Source of the DNA: Salipiger abyssi
GTDB taxonomy: Bacteria > Pseudomonadota > Alphaproteobacteria > Rhodobacterales > Rhodobacteraceae
NCBI RefSeq assembly: GCF_017311415.1
Contig: NZ_JAEKIS010000006.1
Location: 186,001 to 250,000, forward strand
DNA: 64,000 nucleotides
Direction: 5' to 3'
Positions within the stretch are counted from its first letter, which is position 1. The number at the start of each line of letters is the position of its first letter. Position numbers and translations under genes: made by a program. Below, in pieces: positions 12,741 through 21,791 of the stretch. The notes under the pieces are model-generated. The model searched no databases, was not told where the DNA came from, and worked only from the letters and a program-made list of their open reading frames with translations.

Positions 12741-13046
12741 TCAGAGCGCGCCCATGACCTTCTTGTTGAAGCCGTAGATGCGGCGTGCGCCCGAAAACGG
12801 GATCAGGTTCACCTCGCGGCGCTGCCCAGGCTCGAACCGCACGGCGGTGCCCGCCGCGATATCGAGCCGCAGCCCCATCGCCGCGTCGCGGTCGAATTCC
12901 AGCGCCGGGTTGGTCTCGGCGAAATGGTAGTGCGAGCCGACCTGGACGGGGCGGTCGCCGGTATTGGCGACCATCAGGGTGATCGCCTCCCGCCCCTCGT
13001 TCAGCACCAGCTCGCCGTCGGCGGGAAAGAGTTCTCCGGGGATCAT
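12741..13046 (-). CDS. ureB: urease beta subunit
   Basis: A 101-residue UreB with the standard opening [20 protein letters not shown] and the core [24 protein letters not shown]; it ends [13 protein letters not shown] as in the family. In the holoenzyme it packs with UreA and UreC as (ABC)3. It follows hupE by 12 nt. Downstream, instead of ureC, come three unrelated small genes. Confidence 0.96.
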   Translation of the reverse strand: MIPGELFPADGELVLNEGREAITLMVANTGDRPVQVGSHYHFAETNPALEFDRDAAMGLRLDIAAGTAVRFEPGQRREVNLIPFSGARRIYGFNKKVMGAL

Positions 13047-13058
13047 CGCAGTTCCCCC

Positions 13059-13631
13059 TCAGCCCAGTGCCAGCGAGGCGCCGAGCACCGTCACCGCCGC
13101 GCCGAGCGCGCGGGTCAGCGCCGGGCTCAGCCAGCGTGTGAGGGCAAGGCCCAGCCCGAGCCCCGCCGCGTGCAGCAGCGCCGTGGCGATGGCGAACCCG
13201 CCGAGATAGCTCAGCGCCGTGGCGCCGCCGATCTCGGTGCCATGGGCAAAGCCGTGGAACAGCGCAAAGACCGCGACCACCGCCGCGCCCAGCCCGGCGG
13301 GCACCCGCGCCGCCAGCGCCACGGCGACGCCCAGCACCATGACCGAGGCGAGGATTGCGGGCTCGACAAAGGGCAGCGCCAGCCCGGCCAGCGCCATCAC
13401 GAAGCCCGCGCACATGGCCGCGACGAAAGACGCGGGCAGCATCCAGATCGCCCGCCCCCCGAGCAGCGCCGCCCAGAGCCCGACGCTGACCATCGCCAGA
13501 ACGTGGTCGGCGCCAAAGACCGGGTGGGTGAAGCCCGCCGCGAAAGAGCCGTGCTCGCCCGGGTTGAGATGCGCCAGCGCCGGGCTCGCGGTCAGGAGAG
13601 CGGGGGCGAGGATCAGGGAAAATCGTTTCAT
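13059..13631 (-). CDS. hupE: HupE/UreJ-type membrane nickel permease
   Basis: A 190-residue membrane protein with a signal-like start (MKRFSLILAPALLTASPALAH) and about six transmembrane helices. The family motif HPVFGADHVLAM is at the start of the first helix and FHGFAHGTE in the middle. HupE/UreJ proteins import nickel for hydrogenase or urease; placement between ureA and ureB argues for urease. The start at 13631 has only a weak AAAGG. It follows ureA by 19 nt. Confidence 0.9.
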   Translation of the reverse strand: MKRFSLILAPALLTASPALAHLNPGEHGSFAAGFTHPVFGADHVLAMVSVGLWAALLGGRAIWMLPASFVAAMCAGFVMALAGLALPFVEPAILASVMVLGVAVALAARVPAGLGAAVVAVFALFHGFAHGTEIGGATALSYLGGFAIATALLHAAGLGLGLALTRWLSPALTRALGAAVTVLGASLALG

Positions 13632-13650
13632 CTGGGGCCTTTCTGCGGGA

Positions 13651-13953
13651 TCAGCGGATCGGGTTATGCACGGTGACAAGCTTTGTGCCGTCGGGAAAGG
13701 TCGCCTCGACCTGAACCTCGTGGATCATCTCGGGCACGCCCTCCATGCATTGCTCCACGCTGATGACCTTGGCACCCGCCTCCATCATCTCGGCCACAGA
13801 GCGGCCGTCGCGGGCGCCCTCGACCACCGCGTCGGTGATCAGCGCCACCGCCTCGGGGTAATTCAGCTTCACGCCGCGGCTCAGGCGTTTACGGGCCACT
13901 TCGGCGGCCATGGCGACAAGAAGCTTGTCCTTTTCGCGGGGGGTCAGTTGCAT
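13651..13953 (-). CDS. ureA: urease gamma subunit
   Basis: A 100-residue UreA beginning [35 protein letters not shown] and ending [15 protein letters not shown], all as in the family. Forms the small helical subunit of the urease trimer of trimers. It starts 3 nt after ureD, so translation is coupled. Confidence 0.97.
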   Translation of the reverse strand: MQLTPREKDKLLVAMAAEVARKRLSRGVKLNYPEAVALITDAVVEGARDGRSVAEMMEAGAKVISVEQCMEGVPEMIHEVQVEATFPDGTKLVTVHNPIR

Positions 13954-13956
13954 GGG

Positions 13957-14772
13957 TCAGATCATCCAGGGTCGTGGCAGTTCGCTACCGCTGAGGCGGC
14001 GCAGGACAGGAGCAAGGTGACCGCGCAGCGCAAAGCCGTCAACGGAAACCAGACGGATCAGCAGCAGATCCTCGGAGATCGCCGAGACCCCTGCGGTTTC
14101 GGGCAGCATCTCGCGCAGCGTGTCGCGGGCGTTGGCGGCACCCGGCGCCGCGTGGATCACCGTTGCCATCGCCCCCGCGCCGCCGGCAATGGCGGGATGG
14201 GCAAGCGTCGCGGCAGCATCGCCGCTCAGATGCAGCCGGTCGGCAAAGGCCAGCCTGCCGCCGATGCGCAGGTCGATGCGGTCGCGCAGGCGCAGGTCGT
14301 GCAGCACTTCGCCCATGGCGTGGCGGCCAAAGATCAGCGCCTCGCAGGCCAGCAGCCGCGCATCCGGCGCCATCTCGACGGACAGCCTGCGATCGAGCGC
14401 GCCGCCCTCGAACAGAATGGTTTCCTGCGGCAGCCAGTCGAGCCGCGCGCCTTCCTCCAGCTCCAGCCGGGTCTCTACCCGTCCGGTTTCCTTCGGCAGC
14501 GCACGATAGACGCGCTCGGCGGCCTGGGTGGTCATCGCCAGATGCGCGCCGGCCTCGGCCCGGGCCGCGACTTCGAAGGCGTCGCCGCCGGTGATGCCGC
14601 CGGAGCTGTTGAGGTAGACCGCCTGCAAGGCGCCCTGCGCGCGCGGGAACAGCAGCTTGGAGCTGCCCGACATATGCAGATCGGAGATCGCGCTACGCGC
14701 GCCGCGCAGCCTCGCGCCGAGGCGGGCGCGCCCACGGGCGCGCTGCGCGGCGGGGGCCGTCCGGGGCGTCAT
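13957..14772 (-). CDS. ureD: urease accessory protein UreD
   Basis: A UreD/UreH of 271 residues from ATG 14772, the scaffold that docks UreF-UreG onto apo-urease. Family elements include YLNSSGGITGGD, TTQAAERVYRA and the QETILFEGGALDR segment. It opens the ureD-A-hupE-B run. The ATG lacks a nearby ribosome site. An AGGAGG lies 29 nt upstream, eight bases before an in-frame ATT, so initiation may occur upstream of the ATG. Longer ATG starts run through non-coding sequence. Confidence 0.92.
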   Translation of the reverse strand: MTPRTAPAAQRARGRARLGARLRGARSAISDLHMSGSSKLLFPRAQGALQAVYLNSSGGITGGDAFEVAARAEAGAHLAMTTQAAERVYRALPKETGRVETRLELEEGARLDWLPQETILFEGGALDRRLSVEMAPDARLLACEALIFGRHAMGEVLHDLRLRDRIDLRIGGRLAFADRLHLSGDAAATLAHPAIAGGAGAMATVIHAAPGAANARDTLREMLPETAGVSAISEDLLLIRLVSVDGFALRGHLAPVLRRLSGSELPRPWMI

Positions 14773-14949
14773 CGCTGTGTGATCGTAGGGAATGGCGCAA
14801 ACCTCCTGAGCGCGCCACCCTTTCCGCAGCCCCTCGGAACGGCAAGGGCACCGCCTTTGCGCAACGCCTGACAGCCCGGCCCTGGAACGCCCCATGCCCG
14901 AACGATAAGCGGAATTTCGGAATTTGCCGAAATTTCAGTCACCCTCAGA

Positions 14950-15435
14950 TCACCCCTGATGTGCTGCCCCCTCCCGCTGTCGCACGGCATGATCGCAGCG
15001 CGCCGGCTTGAGGTCGATGAGCGGCGTGCCGTCGAGACAATCGAGCCCGCGCACCACCAGAACCGGCCCCTCGCGGCGGAGCAACGTCACCACCGAGGTG
15101 CCGATCGGATTCGGACGGTTGGGCGAGCGCAGGCTGAACGTGCCGCGCAGCTCGCCGCTGCCGCGCGGGCTCTGGGTGAGCAGGTCACGGCGCGAGCGGT
15201 CGAGCCAGTAGAGCAGTTCGATCCGGTCGGTGCGTTCGATCCCGTCAAGCGCCGGCTCCAGCAGCGGGTCGATCTCGACACGGCATTCGGGGCCGTCGGC
15301 GCCGCCCTGCCGGGGGCACTCGGCGCGGGTCTTGAAGGGCGTACGGATACGACCGATGAAGCGCAGCTGCGCGTCGGCGGCGGGCGGCAGCTCGACGGTG
15401 GTTTCGCCGGGGCGCAGGGTGGCGCTGTCGGGCAT
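14950..15435 (-). CDS. trmO: tRNA (N6-threonylcarbamoyladenosine37) methyltransferase TrmO
   Basis: A 161-residue TsaA/TrmO-family protein that methylates t6A37 in tRNA-Thr with SAM. Core motifs: RFIGRIRTPF near residue 25, the LLYWLDRSRRD strand, and the family hallmark FSLRSPNRPNPIGTSVV, followed by LDCLDGTPLIDLKP. An AAAGGAGA site precedes ATG 15435; in-frame codons upstream lie inside the next gene. Some TrmO-like proteins act on other substrates, so the tRNA role is by family. Confidence 0.88.
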   Translation of the reverse strand: MPDSATLRPGETTVELPPAADAQLRFIGRIRTPFKTRAECPRQGGADGPECRVEIDPLLEPALDGIERTDRIELLYWLDRSRRDLLTQSPRGSGELRGTFSLRSPNRPNPIGTSVVTLLRREGPVLVVRGLDCLDGTPLIDLKPARCDHAVRQREGAAHQG

Positions 15436-15509
15436 GGCGGATCTCCTTTGCGGTTTTTGCGCAGAGGCTAGCGCAGCGCGCGGGCGGGTGCCATGACCTC
15501 GCGCAAGGC

Positions 15510-16334
15510 TCAGCCGCGCCAGGCCACCTTGAGCCCCTCCAGCGCCATACGCACGCCATCGGCCTGCACCACCGGCACATGCTGCGCCGCGAGCGCAGCG
15601 CGATAGGGCGCCACCAGCGCACCCTCGCCCACCAGCGCGACGCTCTGCCCCAGCCAATAGGGTTTCGCCGCCGCCAGCTCCAGGCCGATGAGCAGGCCCA
15701 GCGCCTGCGAAGAGGCGGCCTCCTCCGGCATCCCCTTGAGCCGCATCTCCGCCAGCACCGCCGCCAGATCGCCGGCGATCCCCGCGGGCCGGCCCATGGC
15801 CCGGTCCGCCGCCGCCACCAGCGCCGCCTCGTCCCAGCCCGCCTCCGGCGCCGCCAGCCCCGGCAGGCCGGCAAAGAGCGTGCCGGTCAGAAAGCTGCGG
15901 AAACTGACGATCTCGCCGGCGCTCACATGCACCCAGCGGTTCTGCGCCCCCGGCAGGCAGACCACCCCGTCGAAGCGCGGGTTCATCGCGAGAAAGCCCG
16001 CCACCCGCACCTCTTCGCCGCGTAGCAGGTCGGCGGGGGTCTCCTGCGCCACGCCGGGCAGCAGGCGCAGCCCATCCGCCTCGCGCGCCTGCGCCGCCAC
16101 CGGCGGCGTGCAGGGCACGGCGGGGCTCGGCAGCAGGCCCGCACCGCTCATCAGCACCGGCACCGAGGCATCGAGATCCGGCAGCAGGCGCCGCAGAGCC
16201 GGTCCCGGTGCGTCGGTGTGTTCATAGCCCTCACCGCTCTCCGCCTTGGACAGCACGGTGCCATCGCTGGCCATCTGCCAGATCCGCAAAGCTGCGGCGC
16301 CCCATTCGGCGGCGATCCAGTCCGGTTGCGTCAT
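15510..16334 (-). CDS. dgoK: 2-dehydro-3-deoxygalactonokinase
   Basis: A 274-residue sugar-acid kinase of the DgoK family, which phosphorylates 2-keto-3-deoxygalactonate in the De Ley-Doudoroff galactose route. The N-terminus DWIAAEWGAAALRIWQM keeps the ASKHA-type phosphate-1 region, although the usual DWGTTxxR has become EWGAAALR. CLPGAQNRWVHVSAGEIVSFRSFLTGTLF is the family core. The start at 16334 has AGGAGG. The partner aldolase dgoA is not in the window. Confidence 0.85.
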   Translation of the reverse strand: MTQPDWIAAEWGAAALRIWQMASDGTVLSKAESGEGYEHTDAPGPALRRLLPDLDASVPVLMSGAGLLPSPAVPCTPPVAAQAREADGLRLLPGVAQETPADLLRGEEVRVAGFLAMNPRFDGVVCLPGAQNRWVHVSAGEIVSFRSFLTGTLFAGLPGLAAPEAGWDEAALVAAADRAMGRPAGIAGDLAAVLAEMRLKGMPEEAASSQALGLLIGLELAAAKPYWLGQSVALVGEGALVAPYRAALAAQHVPVVQADGVRMALEGLKVAWRG

Positions 16335-16651
16335 GCCTGACCTCCTGTTCCGCGCGAGAGGTAGCGGCGCGTCAAGCGCCCTGCAACCCCGCAACCTCTT
16401 GGCGAACAGCCCCGCGCGTGTTCTAGTACCCGCCGGAGGAGGAGCGCGGCCGCATACCCGCTGGCCGCATTCCTTAACGTCACTGTCAGCGACAGGACCG
16501 CCGGAGCCAACCGGCGGCCAATCGCTGTCACGAAACTGTCGCGCTGATCGGGCATGTCGGGGCCATCCCCGCCACCCGTTGGCGGGATTTCCGTTTCGAT
16601 AACAGGGGGTCCGGCCAAGAGGGCCCGACCCCGGACGACAAGGAGAAACAC
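16335..16651. promoter_or_regulatory. non-coding leader between dgoK and ugpB
   Basis: This 317-nt gap separates the divergent dgoK and ugpB. It holds a perfect hairpin CCGCCGG-AGCCAA-CCGGCGG (16498-16517) and a smaller one CTGTC-AGC-GACAG (16483-16495). ACAAGGAG just before 16652 is the ugpB ribosome site. The hairpins lie too far from dgoK to be its terminator, so they are more likely part of the ugpB 5' leader. I see no clear operator for a known regulator. Confidence 0.4.
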
Positions 16652-17959
16652 ATGAAACTGCGCATTTCCGCCCTGGCCCTGACCGCCGCGCTTGCCGGCC
16701 AGTCCGCCGCGGCCCAGACTGAGATCGAGTTCTGGCATGCCTTCACCGGTCGCCTGGGCGAGCTGGTCGCCGAGCAGGTCGAGACCTTCAACGCCTCGCA
16801 AAGCGAGTACACCGTCACCGCCAGCCACAAGGGCAACTATTCCGAGACGCTGAATGCCGGCATCGCCGCCTTTCGCGCCGGCGAGCAGCCCGACATCCTC
16901 ATGGTCTTCGAGGTCGGCACCGCCACGATGATGGCCGCCAAGGGCGCCGTGAAGCCGGTCTACGAAGTGATGGCCGACGCCGGTGCCGCGTTCGACCCCG
17001 ACGCCTATATCGGCGCGGTCAAAGGCTATTACACCGACACCGAGGGCAATATGCTGTCGCTGCCCTTCAACTCCTCGACCCCCGTGCTCTGGGTCAACGA
17101 GGACGCGCTCGAAGCCGCCGGCATCGCCCGCGATGTCGATCTCTCGACCTGGGAGCAGGTGGGCGAGGTTCTGACCACGCTCAAGGACTCCGGCAATGAC
17201 TGCCCGCTGACCACCGCCTGGCAGAGCTGGATCCATCTGGAAAACCTCTCCGCCTATCATGACGTGCCCTTCGCCACGCAGGAGAACGGCTTTGCCGGGC
17301 TCGACACCGAGCTGGCGCTGAACGGGCCGGTGCAGGTCAAGCATATCGAGACCATGGGCCAGTGGGCACAGGACGGAAAATTCATCTATGCCGGCCGCCG
17401 CAACGAGGGCGGGGCGAATTTCCGCGCTGGCGAATGCGCGCTCTTCACCGAAAGCTCGGCGGGCTATGCCGGCATCTCCTCCGAGGCGGAGTTCGATTTC
17501 GCCGTGCGTCCGCTGCCCTACTGGTCGGATGCCGAAGGCGCGCCGCAGAACACCATCATCGGCGGCGCCTCGCTCTGGGTCATGGAGGGCCAGTCGGACG
17601 AGGAATACAAGGGCGTCGCGGCGTTCCTGAACTTCCTCTCCTCGCCCGAGATCCAGGCCAAGTGGCATCAGGACACCGGCTATCTGCCGATCACCGAAGC
17701 CGCCGCCGAGCTGACCCGCGAGCAGGGTTTTTATGACGAGAACCCCGGCACCGATATCGCGGTGATCCAGATGACCTCCAAGGCGCCCACGGCGAATTCC
17801 AAGGGCATCCGTCTGGGCAATTTCGATCAGGTGCGCGGCATCATCGACGAAGAGCTCGAGGCCGTCTGGTCGGGCGACAAATCCGCCCAGGAGGCGCTCG
17901 ACAGTGCCAAGACCCGCGGCGACCAGCTGCTGCGCCGCTTCGAGCAGGCCAACCGCTAA
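16652..17959 (+). CDS. ugpB: sn-glycerol-3-phosphate ABC transporter, periplasmic binding protein
   Basis: A 435-residue family 1 solute-binding protein. A Sec signal peptide (MKLRISALALTAALAGQSAAAQ) precedes TEIEFWHAFTGRLGELVAEQVETFN, the typical UgpB opening. UgpB delivers glycerol-3-phosphate and glycerophosphodiesters to UgpAE. Residues WVMEGQSDEEYKGVAAFLNFLSSPEIQAKWHQDTGYLPIT are the conserved lobe hinge region. First gene of ugpBAEC, separated from ugpA by a palindromic doublet that may lower downstream expression. Confidence 0.93.
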   Translation: MKLRISALALTAALAGQSAAAQTEIEFWHAFTGRLGELVAEQVETFNASQSEYTVTASHKGNYSETLNAGIAAFRAGEQPDILMVFEVGTATMMAAKGAVKPVYEVMADAGAAFDPDAYIGAVKGYYTDTEGNMLSLPFNSSTPVLWVNEDALEAAGIARDVDLSTWEQVGEVLTTLKDSGNDCPLTTAWQSWIHLENLSAYHDVPFATQENGFAGLDTELALNGPVQVKHIETMGQWAQDGKFIYAGRRNEGGANFRAGECALFTESSAGYAGISSEAEFDFAVRPLPYWSDAEGAPQNTIIGGASLWVMEGQSDEEYKGVAAFLNFLSSPEIQAKWHQDTGYLPITEAAAELTREQGFYDENPGTDIAVIQMTSKAPTANSKGIRLGNFDQVRGIIDEELEAVWSGDKSAQEALDSAKTRGDQLLRRFEQANR

Positions 17960-17970
17960 GCCCCCTCGCA

Positions 17971-18048
17971 TCGCGCCCCGGCCTCCGCGCCGGGGCCTCC
18001 ACGCTGCAATGGCGGCATGAGGCCCCGGACCTGGTCCGGGGCGCGATC
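17971..18048. repeat. palindromic doublet (REP-like family 1) between ugpB and ugpA
   Basis: Two hairpins flank a short spacer. The left arm is at 17976-17995; the right is the perfect palindrome CCCCGGACCTGGTCCGGGG at 18023-18041. The outer TCGCGCCCCGG and CCGGGGCGCGA also pair. The same doublet layout, including the spacer words CCTCCAC and GGCATGAGG, recurs at 46808-46890. As with the REP sequence after malE, it could protect or attenuate the mRNA after the binding-protein gene. Confidence 0.7.
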
Positions 18049-18078
18049 ATTTCCCCCACGACCCCGAGCTGACCTGCC

Positions 18079-18960
18079 ATGGAAAAACGTGTGATCTTCA
18101 AGGGCGTCTGGCTGCCGCTGCTGCTCATCGCGCCGCAGATGCTGATCACGGCGGTGTTCTTCTTCTACCCCGCCGGTCAAGCGGTGTGGCAGTCGCTCTT
18201 CATCCCCGACCCGTTCGGGCTGTCGATGCAGTATGTCGGTCTCGGCAATTTCGAATACCTGCTGAGCGATCCCTATTACCGTGCCTCCTTCCTCACCACC
18301 GCGATCTTCTCGACGCTGGTCACGCTGGTCTCGATGGGCCTCGCGCTCTATCTCGCCGTGCTCGCCGACCGGCTGATCAAGGGCTCGGGCACCTATCGCA
18401 CGCTGCTCATCTGGCCCTATGCGGTGGCCCCCGCCGTGGCGGGCGTGCTGTGGATGTTCATGTTCAACACCCGCGTCGGCGTCATCACCTGGTATCTCGG
18501 CCAGCTCGGCTATGACTGGAACCATGTGCTGAACGGCACCGAGGCCATGGGCCTCGTCGTCATCGCCTCCGCCTGGGGGCGGATCAGCTACAATTTCCTG
18601 TTCTTCCTCGCCGGCCTGCAATCCATCCCGCGCTCGGTGATCGAAGCCGCCGCCATCGACGGCGCCGGCTTCTGGACCCGCTTTCGCACCATCGTCTTTC
18701 CGCTGCTCTCGCCCACCACCTTCTTTCTGCTGGTGGTCAATATCGTCTATGCCTTCTTCGAGACCTTCGGGGTGATCCACACCATCACCGCCGGCGGGCC
18801 GCAGCAATCGACCACCATCCTGGTCTACAAGGTCTATGCCGACGGCTTCGTCGGGCAGGATCTGGGATCCTCAGCGGCGCAATCGGTGATCCTGCTGCTG
18901 GTGGTGGGGGCGCTCACGGTGCTGCAATTCAAATATGTCGAACGGAAGGTGCATTACTGA
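18079..18960 (+). CDS. ugpA: sn-glycerol-3-phosphate ABC transporter permease UgpA
   Basis: A 293-residue inner-membrane permease with six predicted helices. The ATPase-docking EAA loop is seen as [26 protein letters not shown]-terminus [33 protein letters not shown] is standard for UgpA/MalF-like subunits. Its stop overlaps the start of ugpE (TGATGG), so they are translationally coupled. Forms the channel with UgpE. Confidence 0.94.
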   Translation: MEKRVIFKGVWLPLLLIAPQMLITAVFFFYPAGQAVWQSLFIPDPFGLSMQYVGLGNFEYLLSDPYYRASFLTTAIFSTLVTLVSMGLALYLAVLADRLIKGSGTYRTLLIWPYAVAPAVAGVLWMFMFNTRVGVITWYLGQLGYDWNHVLNGTEAMGLVVIASAWGRISYNFLFFLAGLQSIPRSVIEAAAIDGAGFWTRFRTIVFPLLSPTTFFLLVVNIVYAFFETFGVIHTITAGGPQQSTTILVYKVYADGFVGQDLGSSAAQSVILLLVVGALTVLQFKYVERKVHY

Positions 18961-19817
18961 TGGCCGACCGGCACACAGGCATGGTGGAAAAACGCGGCGC
19001 GGGGCACTGGCTGACACATGCGGGGCTGATCCTTGGCGTGCTCTTCATCTTCTTCCCGATCTGGCTGGCCTTCGTCGCCTCGACGATCACCCAGCCCGAA
19101 ATCGTACACCCGCCGATGCCCCTGCTGCCCGGCGATCAGTTCCTGGAGAACTACGCCAAGGCGCTGGTCTCGGGCGTCAACGCGCCGGTGGCGCGGATGC
19201 TGGCGAACTCGGCGGTGATGGCGATCGGCATCGCGCTCGGCAAGATCGTGATCTCGATCCTCTCGGCCTTTGCCATCGTCTATTTCCGCTTTCCGGGCCG
19301 CAAGCTGTTCTTCTGGCTGATCTTCGTCACCCTGATGCTGCCCGTCGAAGTACGCATCGTGCCGACCTACGAGGTCGCCGCGCGGTTCGACATGCTGAAC
19401 TCCTATCAGGGGCTGATCCTGCCGCTCATCGCCTCGGCCACGGCCACCTTTCTCTTCCGGCAGTTCTTCATGACCGTGCCCGACGAGCTGGCCGAGGCGG
19501 CGCGGGTCGACGGCGCCGGGCCGATGCGGTTCTTTGTCGATATCCTGCTGCCGATGAGCCGCACCAATATGGCGGCGCTCTTCGTCATCCTCTTCATCTA
19601 CGGCTGGAACCAGTATCTCTGGCCGCTCCTCATCACCACCGACCCGGAGATGAACACCATCGTGATGGGCATCAAGCAGATGTTCCCGTCGGGCGACGAT
19701 ATCGCCGACTGGCCGGTGATCATGGCGACCTCGATCCTCGCCATGATCCCGCCGGTCATCGTCGTGATCTCGATGCAGAAACTGTTCATCCGCGGGCTTG
19801 TCGACAGCGAGAAATGA
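18960..19817 (+). CDS. ugpE: sn-glycerol-3-phosphate ABC transporter permease UgpE
   Basis: A 285-residue permease, partner of UgpA. The EAA loop reads [28 protein letters not shown], followed by [19 protein letters not shown], a typical UgpE/MalG segment. Six transmembrane segments are visible. Its stop lies 47 nt before ugpC. A 14-codon frame (19820-19864) ends directly against the ugpC ATG; it may couple translation but is too short to call a gene. Confidence 0.94.
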   Translation: MADRHTGMVEKRGAGHWLTHAGLILGVLFIFFPIWLAFVASTITQPEIVHPPMPLLPGDQFLENYAKALVSGVNAPVARMLANSAVMAIGIALGKIVISILSAFAIVYFRFPGRKLFFWLIFVTLMLPVEVRIVPTYEVAARFDMLNSYQGLILPLIASATATFLFRQFFMTVPDELAEAARVDGAGPMRFFVDILLPMSRTNMAALFVILFIYGWNQYLWPLLITTDPEMNTIVMGIKQMFPSGDDIADWPVIMATSILAMIPPVIVVISMQKLFIRGLVDSEK

Positions 19818-19864
19818 GCATGACCGGCACGCCCTCCAATCCGATCCAACGGGACACGCAGTAA

Positions 19865-20878
19865 ATGGCCACCCTGACGCTTGAGCATGTGAAGAAATCC
19901 TTTGGCGAGACCAAGGTCATCCACGGGGTCGATATCGACGTGGCCGAGGGCGAGTTCATCGTGATCGTCGGCCCCTCGGGCTGCGGCAAATCCACCCTGC
20001 TGCGCATGGTTGCGGGGCTCGAAGGCGTCTCGGAAGGCGAGATCCGCATCGGCGGCGACAGGGTGAACGAAAAGGAACCGATGGCGCGCGACATCGCCAT
20101 GGTATTCCAGAATTACGCGCTCTACCCGCATATGTCGGTGGCGGAGAACATGGGTTACGGGCTGAAGATCGCAAAGACGCCGAAGCCCGAGATCGCCACG
20201 CGCGTGCAGGAGGCGGCAAAGCTGCTGCAACTGGAGCCCTATCTCAAGCGCCGGCCGCGCGAGCTTTCGGGCGGTCAGCGCCAGCGCGTGGCGATGGGAC
20301 GCGCCATCGTACGGCGTCCGGCGGTGTTTCTCTTCGACGAGCCGCTGTCGAATCTCGACGCCAAGCTGCGGGTGCAGATGCGGCTGGAGATCAAGCAGCT
20401 CCAGCGCAAGCTGGGGGTGACGGCGCTTTATGTGACCCACGATCAGGTCGAGGCGATGACGCTGGCCGACCGGATGATCGTGATGAACGCGGGCGTGGCC
20501 GACCAGATCGGCGCGCCGCTCGATGTCTATGCCGACCCCGAGACCGCCTTTGTCGCGGGCTTCATCGGCTCGCCGCCGACGAATTTCCTGCCCGCTTCGC
20601 GGTTCGGCGGGACCGAGGGCGAACAGCTCGGCATCCGGCCCGAACACCTGTCGCTGGTCGCGCCCGGTGAGGGGCGGATCGCCGGGCGTGTGATCTCGGT
20701 CGAGCCGCTGGGGGCGGAAACGCTGGTGCATCTGCGGCTGGAAGACGGCACGGACGTGACTGTCCGGCAGGAGGGCGGCGCCGAGGCGCCGGGCGAAGGC
20801 ATGGAGGCCGGACTGAGCTGGGAGAGCGCCGCCGAGATGCGGTTCGATGCGGAGGGCCGGCGGATGCGCGGCACGTAA
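19865..20878 (+). CDS. ugpC: sn-glycerol-3-phosphate ABC transporter ATPase UgpC
   Basis: A 337-residue ATPase of the MalK/UgpC group. Walker [10 protein letters not shown] is at residues 36-44, the signature is [20 protein letters not shown], Walker [13 protein letters not shown], and the H-loop [15 protein letters not shown]. The C-terminal 100 residues form the regulatory TOBE domain ([11 protein letters not shown]..., [18 protein letters not shown]). It is the last gene of ugpBAEC; no ugpQ phosphodiesterase follows. Confidence 0.95.
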   Translation: MATLTLEHVKKSFGETKVIHGVDIDVAEGEFIVIVGPSGCGKSTLLRMVAGLEGVSEGEIRIGGDRVNEKEPMARDIAMVFQNYALYPHMSVAENMGYGLKIAKTPKPEIATRVQEAAKLLQLEPYLKRRPRELSGGQRQRVAMGRAIVRRPAVFLFDEPLSNLDAKLRVQMRLEIKQLQRKLGVTALYVTHDQVEAMTLADRMIVMNAGVADQIGAPLDVYADPETAFVAGFIGSPPTNFLPASRFGGTEGEQLGIRPEHLSLVAPGEGRIAGRVISVEPLGAETLVHLRLEDGTDVTVRQEGGAEAPGEGMEAGLSWESAAEMRFDAEGRRMRGT

Positions 20879-20903
20879 GCGTCGGGCGCAGCACCCGTGG
20901 CGA

Positions 20904-20937
20904 GGGTTTTCTGGAGTATTTTCAGAAAGATGAAGGG
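20904..20937. repeat. short AT-rich intergenic hairpin after ugpC
   Basis: TTTCTG (20908-20913) and CAGAAA (20923-20928) form a 6-bp stem around GAGTATTTT. The sequence GGAGTATTTTCAGAAAGATGAAG resembles an intergenic word I associate with Rhodobacteraceae genomes. It lies between convergent ugpC and the TauE gene and may end one or both transcripts. The stem is short. Confidence 0.3.
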
Positions 20938-20963
20938 GCTTTCCGGAGCGCTTTGGCGGTCGG

Positions 20964-21728
20964 TTATGCGCCCGGCCACCAGGCCTGGGCGACCTCGCTC
21001 AGCAGCTTCAGGCAGAGCAGGCCGAGCGCGATATTGATCAGGGTGAAGAAGATCCGTTCGGGCAGCCATTTGGTGACACGGTAGCCCGACCAGGCGCCGA
21101 TCAGCGCCACCGGCGCCAGTACCGAGATCTGTTTCAGGCTCTCCCAGGTGACCTGCTCCGCGAGGATATAGGGCGGCAGCTTCATCCAGTTGATGCAGGC
21201 GAAGGTGATCGTGGCGGTGCCGGCAAAGGTCATCTTCGGCAGCTTCTGCGGCAGGGTATAGGCCTGAAACGGCGGCCCGCCCGCATGGCTGATATAGCTG
21301 GTGAAGCCGGCCAGCGCGCCCCAGAACAGACCGCGCGGCACATCCGCCGGGCGCGAGCGGAAATCGCCCGAGAGGCGCTTGCGCAGCGCGTCGAGCAAAT
21401 AACCGAGCCCGATCAGCGCCACCACCAGCTTGCTCGCCTCCACCGGCACGCGCGAGACCAGCAGGAAGGCGGCGAGGATGCCGATGGCGGAGGCCGGGAT
21501 CAGGATCTTGAGGTTGCGCGCGGAATACTGCCCGCGGAACAGCCAGACCGCATAGAGATCGGCGAGGATATACATCGGCAGCAGCAGCCCCGCCGCGGCG
21601 GCGGGCGGGATAAAGACCGACAGGATCGGCACGCCCAGCATGGCCACCATCGGCAGCCCGCCCTTCGACATGCCCACGAAAAACGTGGCCATGCCTGCCG
21701 CGATCCAGAATGCTGCCGTCTGCTCCAT
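20964..21728 (-). CDS. TauE/SafE-family sulfite/sulfonate exporter
   Basis: A 254-residue membrane protein with about eight hydrophobic segments. The duplicated family motif is visible as GMSKGGLPMVAMLGVP near the N-terminus and SYISHAGGPPFQAYTLPQ in the middle. Members export sulfite, sulfoacetate or other small organic anions; the substrate cannot be read from sequence. The start at 21728 has GGGGGAG upstream. Next gene upstream is the frameshifted barrel protein, about 60 nt away. Confidence 0.88.
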   Translation of the reverse strand: MEQTAAFWIAAGMATFFVGMSKGGLPMVAMLGVPILSVFIPPAAAAGLLLPMYILADLYAVWLFRGQYSARNLKILIPASAIGILAAFLLVSRVPVEASKLVVALIGLGYLLDALRKRLSGDFRSRPADVPRGLFWGALAGFTSYISHAGGPPFQAYTLPQKLPKMTFAGTATITFACINWMKLPPYILAEQVTWESLKQISVLAPVALIGAWSGYRVTKWLPERIFFTLINIALGLLCLKLLSEVAQAWWPGA

Positions 21729-21791
21729 GCCGCTCCCCCGGGGTTGCGGCACCTTCTGGCACGCAAGCGGCGGAGCGAAAAGGCCAAACCC

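Noticed and set aside
19820-19864. 14-codon frame between ugpE and ugpC
   Set aside because: Ends directly before the ugpC ATG and might couple translation, but it has no ribosome site of its own and no way to judge coding from 14 codons.
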